Assembly (NCBI GenBank): GCA_002373595.1
Contig: DFKT01000010.1
Span: 1 to 24,145, forward strand
Source of the DNA: Lachnospiraceae bacterium UBA3638
GTDB lineage: Bacteria > Bacillota > Clostridia > Lachnospirales > Lachnospiraceae
DNA: 24,145 bases
Direction of reading: 5' to 3'
In this document: positions 13,051-22,425 of the stretch, in pieces
Layout: the number at the start of each line of letters is the position of its first letter
Numbering within the stretch: the first letter of the stretch is position 1
Made by a program: the position numbers and the translations under genes
The notes under the pieces: model-generated
What the model was told of the DNA's origin: nothing
Database searches by the model: none
Seen by the model: only the letters and a program-made list of their open reading frames with translations

Positions 13051-13590
13051 ATGAAAACTAAGTCTGTTGTCTTTGCAGGCGTAAGCCTTGCGATCGCATT
13101 CGCACTGTCTTACGTCAAACTCTTCCGTTTCCCCTGGGGCGGTTCCGTCACACTTTGCTCAATGCTCTTCGTCTCGATCATCGGATGGTTCTTCGGTCCG
13201 GCTGTCGGAATGTACAGCGCTCTCATCTATGGAATCATTCAGTTTTTCCAAGGCGGATCATATGTCCTCAATCCCCTTCAGGTGTGTCTCGATTACTTTG
13301 CAGCATTTAGCGCGCTCGGCGTTTCCGGCTTTTTTAAGGACAAAAAGAACGGTCTGCTTATCGGATACCTCATCGGTATAGCTCTTCGCGGTGCACTTCA
13401 TGCCATCGGAGGTTATCTGTACTGGATGGATTATATGCCTGAGGAATTCCCCAAATCTCTTACAGCGGTTTACCCCATCATTTACAATTACGCCTACATC
13501 CTCGGCGAAGGTATCATCACCGTTTTTGTGATATCCGTTCCTGCGGTCAAAAAAGCTCTCGAACGAGTAAGGCAGATGGCTACATCATAA
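13051..13590 (+). CDS. thiT: Thiamine ECF transporter S component
   Basis: Membrane substrate-binding subunit that captures thiamine and works with the shared EcfA/A'/T energising module. The 179-aa protein has about six hydrophobic segments, starting MKTKSVVFAGVSLAIAFALS. It keeps ThiT features: SYVKLFRFPWGGSVTLCSML near the N-terminus, HAIGGYLYWMDYMPEE (His117, Trp125) and YPIIYNYAYI (Tyr145, Asn146), the region that binds thiamine in the Lactococcus protein. I place the start at 13051, 5 bases after AGGAG; an in-frame ATG-like start at 13018 lies inside the riboswitch. It is regulated by the TPP riboswitch directly upstream. Its last codons overlap the end of addA by 11 bases in convergent orientation. 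The ECF module is not in the window. Confidence 0.94.
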   Translation: MKTKSVVFAGVSLAIAFALSYVKLFRFPWGGSVTLCSMLFVSIIGWFFGPAVGMYSALIYGIIQFFQGGSYVLNPLQVCLDYFAAFSALGVSGFFKDKKNGLLIGYLIGIALRGALHAIGGYLYWMDYMPEEFPKSLTAVYPIIYNYAYILGEGIITVFVISVPAVKKALERVRQMATS

Positions 13591-16500
13591 CCGGTATCTC
13601 TGCACCGAGTTTAAAAGAATACAGTCTGCACTCCCGTACCGGAAGGTGCGTGAGTGCGGACAGAGCTTCTTTGTAATACTCCAGTTGCACTTTATATCTC
13701 CTGACCAGTTCATCGGGAGCCTTTACCCTGTCGGTCTTGTAATCCAGTATCACGATCTCTTCGTTCTCTTCAAAGTAAGCATCTATGATACCCTGTATGA
13801 GCACGCTCTCTTTTTCCATCTGAGGGTCATCGTCTTTTATCACTCTCGATGCGGGGATCCTGAAAACAAAAGGCTGTTCCCTTCTTAACTTTCCGCACCT
13901 GTACGCTTTCCACATGCGATATGACAGTTCGCTCTTCAGGAATTCAAATATATCCGCGGTATCTATATACCCGACATAATCCTCGCGAAGTCTTAAACTT
14001 TCCTTTTCCTCTTCGATGAATTTCTTCATCTCGGAAATGATCGGTTCTTCAGATGCGACGACCTTTTCTCTGTACTCTTCATAATCTGCGGGTGGGGTAA
14101 CCAAACTCGGTCCGAGCACTCTGTCGAAGTCGAGCAGTTCCATACACCTATGGTATGCATCTCCTCTGTCCGTCGCACTGCTGTCTTTCCTGTTTTTCTT
14201 TTCTGCTCCGGCCACACTGCCCTGAGTTCCCCCATTTTCGTCGGAGGAGTCTTGGGCATTATCGCCAAATATGATCTGTGCGGGAGGTATTTCGTCCGCT
14301 TCTTCCATAGCTGCTTTTTTAAGTTCCGAAACGCTGGTCTTGGAGAAGAGTTTTCCGAGATAACCGTATGCATATCTGTATTCAAATTTCTTTCGAAGTC
14401 TCGCGAGCAGTTCTGCGTCCGCATACTTCTGCGACTCGGAGATAATACTCAGTCTTTCGGAGAGTTTTTCATATTGTCTCTGAGTATCTTCCGTAAGGCT
14501 CTCTTTAGTCACCTGTCCTATCCTGATCTCATCAAGAGGAAGCACCGGCAGCAACAGGTCATTTCCGCATACCGCATTCATCAATCTGCCCGCATCGAGT
14601 CGACGCGAGCCTGTCTCCCTGTTCATTATTTCCCGGATAGACGCTTCGCAATCCTTCTTTACTCCGACAAGTATCAGCTTCTCCTCAGCTCTCGTAAATG
14701 CGACATACAGAAGCCTTATCTCCTCTTCGATCTGTTCCCTTCTTATCGCAAGAGAGATCAGTTTCCTTCTGAGAGTATCCTTCTTTGTCCTTCTGCCGAT
14801 ATCGACATATTGGCTGCCTATACCAAGCCGTCTGTGAATGACTACTCTGTCGCTCACATCCTGCATATTATATTGCTTTCCAAGTCCTGCGATAAATACC
14901 ACAGGAAATTCCAGACCCTTACTCTTATGTATGGTCATAAGCCTCACGACATCCGCATCCTCACTTATGACACCCGCTTCTCCGAAATCCGCCTGGTACT
15001 TCTTTACCTGATCGAGATATCTGACAAAGCTGTGAAGTCCGAAATAACTCGTCTTTTCAAAATCGGATGCGTATCCGAGCACCATAAGGACATTTGCTCT
15101 TCTTCTGTCTCCCGCAGGAAGAGCCGATACGTACTCGAGATAATCCGATTCCGTTATCATCTTTTCGGTGAGTTCTCTTACCGTCCTGTATGTACTGAGT
15201 CTCCTGTACGATTCTACTCTGCTCACAAATTCCGCGGTATGTTCATCCGTCTCCGCAGCATCCTTGAGAGAACTCCAGAGTCTTCTCTTTTTGTCTTTAC
15301 CTCTGATGAGCGCGATCTCGTTATCCGTAAATCCTCCGAACCTGGAGCGCATCACTGCAAATAAAGGTATATCCTGCAAAGGATTGGATACCACTCTCAG
15401 GTAATTGACGAGGTCGCTTACCTCAGGAGCGTCAAAGTACCCCTTCCTTGCTTCCGCATACAGAGGAATGTCCTCTTTTTCAAACACTTTCCTCAGTGCT
15501 TTCTCCGCTTCATCGGGGATATTCCTCATAAGGATGACAATATCCCTAAATCTTATATGTCTTAACGGGCTGCTCGGTTTACGGTCCTCTGCGACCATAT
15601 AGCCCTTGTCCATGAGGGATTTGATACGCGCAGCGATGATCCTCGCTTCCGTCTCGAAATCCGATTCCTCATCGTCCTTTCCGGCAGACTCAAAAAGCAG
15701 CAGTTCATTACCGCCCGTGTCATATTCGGGATATTCGGCACCGGGATAGAGCGCAGCCTTGTCATCATAAACGATCTCTCCGGTTTCCGGGTTCATCATT
15801 CTCTCGAACACGGCATTGACAGCCTGTGTGATCACTTCTCTGCTTCTGAAATTCCTGTTGAGATCTATACGCAGATCAGGGGCATGATCCGTATATGTCA
15901 TCTGCTTTTCTATGAAAAGATCCGGTCTTGCCTGTCTGAATGCATAGATGCTCTGCTTCACATCGCCGACCATGAATCTGTTCTCAGTCCCGTTACCTTT
16001 GCGGCTTATCGCGCTCAGGATATATTCCTGTACCAGATTGCTGTCCTGGTATTCGTCAGTCATTATCTCATCGAAATGGTCCCTGTATTCCAGCGCGGTA
16101 TCCGGGCAGACAGTTCCGTCCTCTGTCTTTTGTACGAGTATCCGCAATGCGAGATGCTCTATATCGCTGAAGTCGAGCATCTTTTTATCTTTCTTTCTGC
16201 AGGCTATCTCATCCCTGTATTTATACACCGTATCGATAAGAGTCTGCAGATATGTGACACATTCGTCACTTTCTGATATCAGATCACACAAGGGTCTTTC
16301 AAAGAATTCCTTATATTTTTCTTTTATCTTATCTTTGGCGGCATTACGGGATTTCCTATACTTTTCTCTTTCTTCATCCGCTTCATCGCCCGTCTTCTTT
16401 ACCGAGGGCAATTTACCGAAGTCATCCTTTACGATATCAAGTTCTCTTCCGTGGCTTGCCACCGCATCCGCCAATGCTTTTTTATCACCCGATCCCGCAA

Positions 16501-17353
16501 CCGTTTCCAAAAGCTGTGCGGACTTAACAAGCCTTCCCGCATTTTCGAGATCAGCTTCAGCCGTTGATACATATGCGCTTAGGCTTTCAGACAGAAGTGC
16601 TGTATCGCGAAGCACCCTGAATGTTTGCTCCACACCCCTCGCTTCCCCTGCAAGATATTTGGCAAAGAAACCTCCCAATCCGCATTCATAGAAATGTTCC
16701 TCGTCACCTATCCTTACATTCTCTCTGCACTCAGACAGGTACTCATCCGGATAAGGGTGCGATTCCGATGCCTGATATATCTTTTTGATATATCCTCCTA
16801 TCGCATCGTCACTTCTCCCGGGGCAGAAAAAGTCCACGCATCTTTTGAAATCATCTCCGCCTTCCGCATAGCATCTCTCCATTACAGTTGCAAGAGCGTC
16901 TTCCTCAAGGAGGCTCTTTTCTCCGGAGTCCATTATACGGAAATCAGGATCCAGACCTATATCACCAAAATGATTCCTGAGGACATTCATGCAGAACGAA
17001 TCTATTGTAGTTATCTGAGCTCTGTGAATGAGAGTTTCCTGTCTCTGCAAGATCTCATCATCGGGATACTTCTCAAGTTCCTTCGAGATCCTGCCCCTTA
17101 TCCTCTCTCTCATCTCTGCCGCGGCCGCTCTGGTGAAGGTAACGATCAGTATCCTGTCGATATCAGTCAGTTTTTCGTGCACATCGGGCGCACCGTTTTG
17201 CGCAGCATTTCTCCTTGCCTCCGGATCCCCGCATGTAAGCGAAAAAACGCGTTCGGTAAGCACAGCCGTCTTTCCGCTTCCGGCGGCAGCCGATACAAGG
17301 ATATTCGTATTACGCGCATCTATCACGCTTTGCTGTTCTTTGGTAAATCCCAT
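13580..17353 (-). CDS. addA: ATP-dependent helicase/nuclease subunit A (AddA)
   Basis: Subunit A of the AddAB helicase-nuclease, which resects double-strand ends and loads RecA at Chi-like sites. The 1257-aa protein has UvrD-type helicase motifs: Walker A AAAGSGKTAVLTERV (22-36), Walker B TDEYQDSNLVQEY, GDVKQSIYAFRQARPDLF, TIHKSKGLEFPVVFI and LLYVAFTRAEEKLIL. A poorly conserved linker (about QDSSDENGGTQGSVAG) precedes the C-terminal RecB-type nuclease. That nuclease shows DRGDAYHRCMELLDF, QGIIDAYFEENEEIVILDYKTD (Asp1204, Lys1206) and QLEYY near 1223-1227, so it looks active. It starts 9 bases after the addB stop, without a strong ribosome site, indicating coupling. The last 11 bases overlap the end of thiT. 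Confidence 0.97.
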   Translation of the reverse strand: MGFTKEQQSVIDARNTNILVSAAAGSGKTAVLTERVFSLTCGDPEARRNAAQNGAPDVHEKLTDIDRILIVTFTRAAAAEMRERIRGRISKELEKYPDDEILQRQETLIHRAQITTIDSFCMNVLRNHFGDIGLDPDFRIMDSGEKSLLEEDALATVMERCYAEGGDDFKRCVDFFCPGRSDDAIGGYIKKIYQASESHPYPDEYLSECRENVRIGDEEHFYECGLGGFFAKYLAGEARGVEQTFRVLRDTALLSESLSAYVSTAEADLENAGRLVKSAQLLETVAGSGDKKALADAVASHGRELDIVKDDFGKLPSVKKTGDEADEEREKYRKSRNAAKDKIKEKYKEFFERPLCDLISESDECVTYLQTLIDTVYKYRDEIACRKKDKKMLDFSDIEHLALRILVQKTEDGTVCPDTALEYRDHFDEIMTDEYQDSNLVQEYILSAISRKGNGTENRFMVGDVKQSIYAFRQARPDLFIEKQMTYTDHAPDLRIDLNRNFRSREVITQAVNAVFERMMNPETGEIVYDDKAALYPGAEYPEYDTGGNELLLFESAGKDDEESDFETEARIIAARIKSLMDKGYMVAEDRKPSSPLRHIRFRDIVILMRNIPDEAEKALRKVFEKEDIPLYAEARKGYFDAPEVSDLVNYLRVVSNPLQDIPLFAVMRSRFGGFTDNEIALIRGKDKKRRLWSSLKDAAETDEHTAEFVSRVESYRRLSTYRTVRELTEKMITESDYLEYVSALPAGDRRRANVLMVLGYASDFEKTSYFGLHSFVRYLDQVKKYQADFGEAGVISEDADVVRLMTIHKSKGLEFPVVFIAGLGKQYNMQDVSDRVVIHRRLGIGSQYVDIGRRTKKDTLRRKLISLAIRREQIEEEIRLLYVAFTRAEEKLILVGVKKDCEASIREIMNRETGSRRLDAGRLMNAVCGNDLLLPVLPLDEIRIGQVTKESLTEDTQRQYEKLSERLSIISESQKYADAELLARLRKKFEYRYAYGYLGKLFSKTSVSELKKAAMEEADEIPPAQIIFGDNAQDSSDENGGTQGSVAGAEKKNRKDSSATDRGDAYHRCMELLDFDRVLGPSLVTPPADYEEYREKVVASEEPIISEMKKFIEEEKESLRLREDYVGYIDTADIFEFLKSELSYRMWKAYRCGKLRREQPFVFRIPASRVIKDDDPQMEKESVLIQGIIDAYFEENEEIVILDYKTDRVKAPDELVRRYKVQLEYYKEALSALTHLPVRECRLYSFKLGAEIPVMM

Positions 17354-17362
17354 ATTTTCAGA

Positions 17363-20300
17363 TCATCTCTTCATATCATATCCGGGTATCTTGCGGTCAA
17401 ATCCGCACGCTCCGGCAAATTCACAATACTTGCACGCATCCGGGTAAGGGCTGCATGTCTTCACCCCTTTGAAGATCTCTTTACTTCCGTTCTCCACAGC
17501 CTCCATGCTCTTGTCCATGATCTCAGCCATCTTATCTGCAGATACCGAATCATTTCCCGATGGTGAGATTTCTCCGTTTGCCTTGATCTTGAATCCCATA
17601 ATATCCGAATCTGTCCCCGGAGGCATTCCCTTAAATCTACTGTCCAGACGGGATATGCTCTCTTCATCTTCGTTAAGCATTCCCCTCACTCTCATCTCTC
17701 TGTAGATCTTCTTTTCGAGTTCTTCATCGCTTTGACCTTCCGCATAATCCGCTATCGGATCGTCAAGTTTGAAATATACCATAGCGGCAGGGACTGCATC
17801 TTTTTTCTTCTCTCTTCCCACCTCTCCGAGCATATACTTCATATAAACGGGAAGCTGAAGGTTTCTTCCTTCTTCTATCTTTTCCTCATCAATCTTATGA
17901 GTGCTTGATTTATAATCTATGATCCGCAGATAAACCTTGTCATCACTCTCACAAATATCGGCTCTGTCCACGGTTCCCTGAAGCATCACCTTCCTGCCTT
18001 CTCCCGCAGAGAGCTCTTGCATGAATTTATATTCGGTCCTGTATATTCCGAACTCACCGGCACGCAGATGATCTCTTAGCGTTTTGATACTCCTTATCAG
18101 TGTATGTTCAAGCTTTCCGAGATGATATCTGCCTCTCTCCGTATCGGTATATATACCGTCAAGATAATCATCCGCATTGTTTCTCAGGATCCTTTGAACA
18201 TTTTGGGTGATATGCTCATCCGATGCATCGCGCAGATCATTTCCTGTATTTGATATATCATCCACTATCTCTTTCAAGACGCCGTGCATCACATTGCCGC
18301 CGTCAACGGAAGCTATCTCGTAATACTCCTGACCGGATAATCCCAATCCGTACCTTAGGAAAAAGGCATAAGCACAGCCGGAATATTTCTCCATACTGCT
18401 GACGCTGAGCGTAAGCTTATCACCGTATACCGCATCTACGGCTTCGGGTGAAAGGGGCAGATCAATATATTTCTTAAATGCCGCATCGGTTATCACTTTT
18501 CTGTCTTCCGCTCTGCCCGAAAGTGCTTCGTTAAGAGTGCAGCTCTCCGTCCTTACTGATTCATTGCCGGAAACATATTCACGCAGACTCCCCGCAAACT
18601 GTACGAGTGCATCTTTCTCTCCCGCCACTCTTTCGGACAGATCGCTCTTTTCGGGATGAACCGTCTGCAGATCTGGGAATATCTTGAAGAGTGCAGGAAT
18701 AAGGTAGGACTTTCTCCTGCTGCCTCCCGCATTGTCAGTCAGAGAATATGAAATGAACAGTTTTTCTGACGGTTTTGTCAGGTTCATATATAGATACAGT
18801 CTCTGATCGTACATGAGACGTTTGGGTGTGGGTGCCAGTTCTATCCCTGCTTCCTCGAGCACTTCTCTGTCAATTTCCGATATGAGTCCTCCGGATGATC
18901 CATCCTTGGGGATATTGCCATCGTTTACTCCGAGGAAGAATAAAACCTTAACCTCTCCTAGTCTCGTTCTCTCAATATCTCCGACCAGCACTCTGTCGAT
19001 ACTTTGAGGAATAGTACCCACCCTTATCTCCGCAAATCCGGCCTTTACTATCTCTGCGAATTCTGAGATATCAGTTTCCTCATCTCCCAGCAATTCTTCC
19101 ATCTGATCGATCATTGAAACAGTCAGATCATATATCTGGTCATATTCTTTCTCCGATGCGGCATCACCGATCCTTCTAAACTCTTCGGCATATGCCGCAA
19201 TTATCTCTTGCGCATGTGTTTCTTCCAGAGCACGTTTCAAAGCTGACACATAGTCTTTTACAGTCTTTGCACTTGCAAAGAGTCCCACGAGAGATACTAT
19301 CCTTTCTCTCATCAGGTTTATCTCATAGAGCCTTTCGTTCTTTTCGTTCTCGGGCATATTGCGAGTCTTTCTCTCAAAGCCCTTCTCCCATCTGCTGCGA
19401 CCTCTTACGCCCGAGAGTCTGATATACTCTTCAAATTTATCGCCTTCGTCAAATGACAGGCCCGACAATCCGCTCCTTATAAATCTGATAACAGACTCCG
19501 GTTCATATCCCATCCTCACCATATCGAGAAGACTGCCTATCCCTTCAGTCAAAGGATTGAGCCTTATCGCTCTGGTCCTGTCGAAATATGCAGGTATATC
19601 CTGCTTTGCAAACTCTCTCTCAAGGAATGGTGCATACTCCTCGAGGTCTCCGGCCACTATCGCTATATCGGAATACTTATATCCTTCCTGCTTGGTCAGA
19701 TCCGAAATGCGAACCGCCGCCTCTCTGCACTCAGCATCCGGATTCATACATTCCGCAATACGCAGCTGTCCGCGAAGCTCTACCCTTTTACTCTCATCAC
19801 TTGCCTTGTACTGTTCATATGAAAACCTCAGTACATTTCTCTCAAGGTGCGAGAGCACTTCCTTCCTATAGCTGCCGGTGATATATCTGTCTTCTTCTTT
19901 CTCAGCGCCTATCTCCTCCGATATGCGCATTATGCTCTTAACGCTTCTTCGCGTGAGCGAAAAAAGATCCTGCTCCGGTGTTTCGGCATAAGGGTCTCCT
20001 TCAAAGGTAAAGGCAAAGATCACTTCATCCGAGATCCTTATGAGTTCACTTATCACGCGAAGCTGAATAGGAGTGAATCCCGTGAATCCGTCAAAAAAGA
20101 TTACGCTTCCCGGAATGAGCGAAGATCTGACCAGTCGATCCGTCAAAAGATCAAGTCTCCCCTCAGTCGTTATGTATTTTCCTTCGAGATAATCTTTGAA
20201 ATATCCGTAGACTGTATTCAGATCTTTAAGCTTCGCCCTGAGCGCGCCGCTTAGTCCGGCCGTTCCTATGATCCTCTCCACATCATCGGGAGTGTGGCCG

Positions 20301-20698
20301 TACTGCATGAATTCAGATATTACGCTTTTGATCTCATGGATATATCCGACAGATTTGGTTTTGCTCCCCAGGACAGGAAGTTCATCCGCGCATCCATGAG
20401 CTATCTTTTGTAAGACAAGACTCTTGCCCGTATCATCAAGGACGGGATATCTCTCATATCCCACCTCCTCGAGGATGCGATGCGTAAGTCTTCCGAAGCT
20501 TAAGACATCGACGTTCAGTATTCCGTCCGATCCGCTTAAGTCGCACATCCTCCTCTGAGTGGACATGGTAAACTGATCCGGAACTATGATGAAGAAATTC
20601 CTGTCTCGCTCCGCTTCGCTCCTTGTCAGGAGTTCTTTATATATTTCTGTACTCTTCCCCGAACATGACGGTCCGAAGACAAATCCGTACTTCCCCAA
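17363..20698 (-). CDS. addB: ATP-dependent helicase/nuclease subunit B (AddB)
   Basis: Partner of AddA; it recognises Chi-like sequences and cuts one strand. The 1111-aa protein has an N-terminal ATP-binding motif GPSCSGKSTEIY (9-20), a degenerate helicase body (FFLGVNDGNIPKDG at 587-600) and a C-terminal RecB-type nuclease. Nuclease residues visible are His805 (NVMHG), Asp911 (QGTVDRAD), Asp928 and Lys930 (IIDYKSS), and Gln948-x3-Tyr952. Four cysteines fit the AddB iron-sulphur clamp: Cys775, Cys1089, Cys1092 and Cys1098, with the CxxC-x5-C spacing of the Bacillus protein. The start codon is TTG at 20698, supported by GGAG 6 bases upstream and by the protein beginning GKYGFVFGPSCSGKS. It lies 25 bases after xth. 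Confidence 0.96.
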   Translation of the reverse strand: MGKYGFVFGPSCSGKSTEIYKELLTRSEAERDRNFFIIVPDQFTMSTQRRMCDLSGSDGILNVDVLSFGRLTHRILEEVGYERYPVLDDTGKSLVLQKIAHGCADELPVLGSKTKSVGYIHEIKSVISEFMQYGHTPDDVERIIGTAGLSGALRAKLKDLNTVYGYFKDYLEGKYITTEGRLDLLTDRLVRSSLIPGSVIFFDGFTGFTPIQLRVISELIRISDEVIFAFTFEGDPYAETPEQDLFSLTRRSVKSIMRISEEIGAEKEEDRYITGSYRKEVLSHLERNVLRFSYEQYKASDESKRVELRGQLRIAECMNPDAECREAAVRISDLTKQEGYKYSDIAIVAGDLEEYAPFLEREFAKQDIPAYFDRTRAIRLNPLTEGIGSLLDMVRMGYEPESVIRFIRSGLSGLSFDEGDKFEEYIRLSGVRGRSRWEKGFERKTRNMPENEKNERLYEINLMRERIVSLVGLFASAKTVKDYVSALKRALEETHAQEIIAAYAEEFRRIGDAASEKEYDQIYDLTVSMIDQMEELLGDEETDISEFAEIVKAGFAEIRVGTIPQSIDRVLVGDIERTRLGEVKVLFFLGVNDGNIPKDGSSGGLISEIDREVLEEAGIELAPTPKRLMYDQRLYLYMNLTKPSEKLFISYSLTDNAGGSRRKSYLIPALFKIFPDLQTVHPEKSDLSERVAGEKDALVQFAGSLREYVSGNESVRTESCTLNEALSGRAEDRKVITDAAFKKYIDLPLSPEAVDAVYGDKLTLSVSSMEKYSGCAYAFFLRYGLGLSGQEYYEIASVDGGNVMHGVLKEIVDDISNTGNDLRDASDEHITQNVQRILRNNADDYLDGIYTDTERGRYHLGKLEHTLIRSIKTLRDHLRAGEFGIYRTEYKFMQELSAGEGRKVMLQGTVDRADICESDDKVYLRIIDYKSSTHKIDEEKIEEGRNLQLPVYMKYMLGEVGREKKKDAVPAAMVYFKLDDPIADYAEGQSDEELEKKIYREMRVRGMLNEDEESISRLDSRFKGMPPGTDSDIMGFKIKANGEISPSGNDSVSADKMAEIMDKSMEAVENGSKEIFKGVKTCSPYPDACKYCEFAGACGFDRKIPGYDMKR

Positions 20699-20723
20699 GT
20701 TTTACTCCGCAACCACAAATACT

Positions 20724-21476
20724 TTATTTAATGACCAGCTCTACAGGGCAGTGGTCAGACCCCTGGATATCTGTATGTATATCAGCGCTTACAAGTCTGT
20801 CCTTCAACTTTTCCGAAGCTATAAAATAATCGATACGCCACCCTGCGTTCTTCTCTCTCGCATGGAACATATATGACCACCAGGAGTATATCTCTTCCCT
20901 GTCGGGATAAAAGTACCTGAATGTATCGATGTATCCCGCATCAAGAGCCGCAGAGAACTTTTCTCTCTCCTCATCCGTAAATCCCGCATTGTGATGATTG
21001 GAGGAAGGATTCTTCAGATCGATCTCCTTATGTGCGACATTAAGGTCGCCACACCATATGACAGGCTTTTTCTTTTCAAGTTCCCGTACATATGAAAGGA
21101 AAGCATCCTCCCATTCCATCCTGTAAGAAAGCCTCGTAAGCTCCCTCTGAGAATTCGGAACATAAACGGTGATAAAGTAGAGATCGTCATACTCCGCCGT
21201 GATGACACGGCCCTCATGATCGTGTTCCTCCACGCCTATCCCGTACGATACCGACAGCGGCTCCTTCTTGCTAAAAAGAGCAGTTCCCGAGTAGCCTTTC
21301 TTCTCGGCATAATTCCAATACATATGATAACCGGGCAGGTCCAGTTCGAGCTGTCCCTCGGAGAGTTTGGTCTCCTGGAGGCAGAAAATATCGGCATCAA
21401 GCTTAGCAAAAGAGTCCTCAAAACCCTTTCCGATACAAGCCCTTAACCCGTTGACATTCCATGATATAAACTTCAT
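20724..21476 (-). CDS. xth: Exodeoxyribonuclease III / AP endonuclease
   Basis: Cuts DNA at abasic sites and removes 3' blocking groups in base-excision repair. The 250-aa protein has the complete exonuclease III signature: MKFISWNVNGLRA (Asn7), LQETKLSEGQ (Glu35), GYSGTALFSK, YVPNSQRELTRLSYRMEWE, GDLNVAHKEIDL, WRIDYFIAS and the C-terminal GSDHCPVELVI with the catalytic Asp-His pair. The length is typical of the Gram-positive ExoA enzymes. The start at 21476 has AAAGGAGTGATAT upstream. It leads the leftward unit xth-addB-addA (gaps of 25 and 9 bases), grouping base-excision and double-strand-end repair. It is divergent from the DUF6062 gene. Confidence 0.97.
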   Translation of the reverse strand: MKFISWNVNGLRACIGKGFEDSFAKLDADIFCLQETKLSEGQLELDLPGYHMYWNYAEKKGYSGTALFSKKEPLSVSYGIGVEEHDHEGRVITAEYDDLYFITVYVPNSQRELTRLSYRMEWEDAFLSYVRELEKKKPVIWCGDLNVAHKEIDLKNPSSNHHNAGFTDEEREKFSAALDAGYIDTFRYFYPDREEIYSWWSYMFHAREKNAGWRIDYFIASEKLKDRLVSADIHTDIQGSDHCPVELVIK

Positions 21477-21501
21477 ATATCACTCCTTTCAGACAAGAAT
21501 A

Positions 21502-21530
21502 ATTATATCATACGCAAATCTTTAATTTAA
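21502..21530 (-). promoter_or_regulatory. Promoter of the xth-addB-addA operon
   Basis: Minus strand TATAAT (21502-21507), preceded by TG one base upstream, making an extended -10. The -35 position at 17-base spacing (TTAAAT, 21525-21530) is weak, as is common with extended -10 sites. It lies 25 bases before the xth start. I see no LexA-type box, but I have not tested for one systematically. Confidence 0.55.
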
Positions 21531-21598
21531 TCGTTTCATCTGTTATTATAAAAGCCTGGGACTTTCTATGCCAAAGAATCTATCATCCGGAGGTGCAC

Positions 21599-22348
21599 AT
21601 GAAAGAAGAACTGTATACTATTCCCCTCAACGATGCGGTAAACGCAGATGACGAATGCCCCTTTTGCTATATAGAGCGCAAAGTAGAGCAGGATATGATG
21701 GATTTCGCGCTCGGCTCTCAGTCATCATACATGGAGTCCGACATCCGCGATATGACCGACCGCGAAGGCTTCTGCAGACGTCACTTCAAGGCCATGTTTG
21801 ATTATGGCAATACTCTGGGGAACGCATGGATACTTAAGACTCACACCAAGCGTATGCTCGGCGAGCTCCGCGATGTGTCCAAAGGATTCAAGCCCGGCAA
21901 AAAGTCTCTCTTTTCCAAAGGGGACAGTGGAAACCGCATCTCGATGTGGGTCCGCGAAAAGGAATCGACCTGCTATATCTGCGATGAATACAAAAAGACC
22001 TATGCGAGATATCTGGACACATTTTTCTATCTCTGGAAAAATGACCCTGCCTTCCGCGAAAAGGTAAAAAACAGCAAAGGATTCTGCCTCCCTCACTTAG
22101 GAGACCTCTGTGACGGAGCTGACAGCAAACTCTCCGGATCGGATCTTGAGGATTTTTACTCCGTGATCCTGCCGCTTTCCGAGAAAAACCTTGAAAGAAT
22201 ACACGAAGACGTATCCTGGATGGTCGAGAAATTCGATTATCGCAACAAGGATGCTGACTGGAAAAACTCCAAAGACTCGATTCAGCGCTCTATGCAGAAG
22301 CTAAAAGGCGGGTATCCCGCGGATCCCGCATACAGGCAGGCCAAATAA
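21599..22348 (+). CDS. DUF6062-type protein with two CxxC...CxxH modules
   Basis: A 249-aa soluble protein of unknown function that I place, with moderate confidence, in DUF6062. It contains an internal duplication. Module 1 is CPFCYIE (Cys20, Cys23) and GFCRRHF (Cys59, His62); module 2 is CYICDEY (Cys125, Cys128) and GFCLPHL (Cys163, His166). In each, 34-35 residues separate the CxxC from the CxxH, and a hydrophobic helix follows. This looks like two zinc sites. I choose ATG 21599 because GGAGG (21589-21593) is 5 bases away; a GTG at 21593 overlaps that site. It is divergent from xth and is followed 77 bases later by a small anchored protein. Confidence 0.75.
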   Translation: MKEELYTIPLNDAVNADDECPFCYIERKVEQDMMDFALGSQSSYMESDIRDMTDREGFCRRHFKAMFDYGNTLGNAWILKTHTKRMLGELRDVSKGFKPGKKSLFSKGDSGNRISMWVREKESTCYICDEYKKTYARYLDTFFYLWKNDPAFREKVKNSKGFCLPHLGDLCDGADSKLSGSDLEDFYSVILPLSEKNLERIHEDVSWMVEKFDYRNKDADWKNSKDSIQRSMQKLKGGYPADPAYRQAK

Positions 22349-22376
22349 ATACATCTTTCAATTTAGGCTGAAATAG

Positions 22377-22382
22377 TATAAA
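22377..22382 (+). promoter_or_regulatory. Possible -10 element before the small anchored protein
   Basis: The 77-base gap contains TATAAA (22377-22382) and, slightly downstream, TATAAC with a weak upstream TTTAGG at 17 bases. No terminator separates the gap from the DUF6062 gene, so the small gene may be both read through and separately expressed. Confidence 0.3.
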
Positions 22383-22425
22383 ATTATAACAGTCTATCGA
22401 AAAAATTACCGAAAGGAGATCCGCA

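Noticed and set aside
14150..15364. A long plus-strand open frame of about 400 codons opposite addA
   Set aside because: It is a shadow of addA on the opposite strand. It has no ribosome site and no recognisable motif, and the addA frame has full helicase and nuclease motifs. Similar antisense frames at 16625-17566 and 2348-3052 were rejected on the same grounds.
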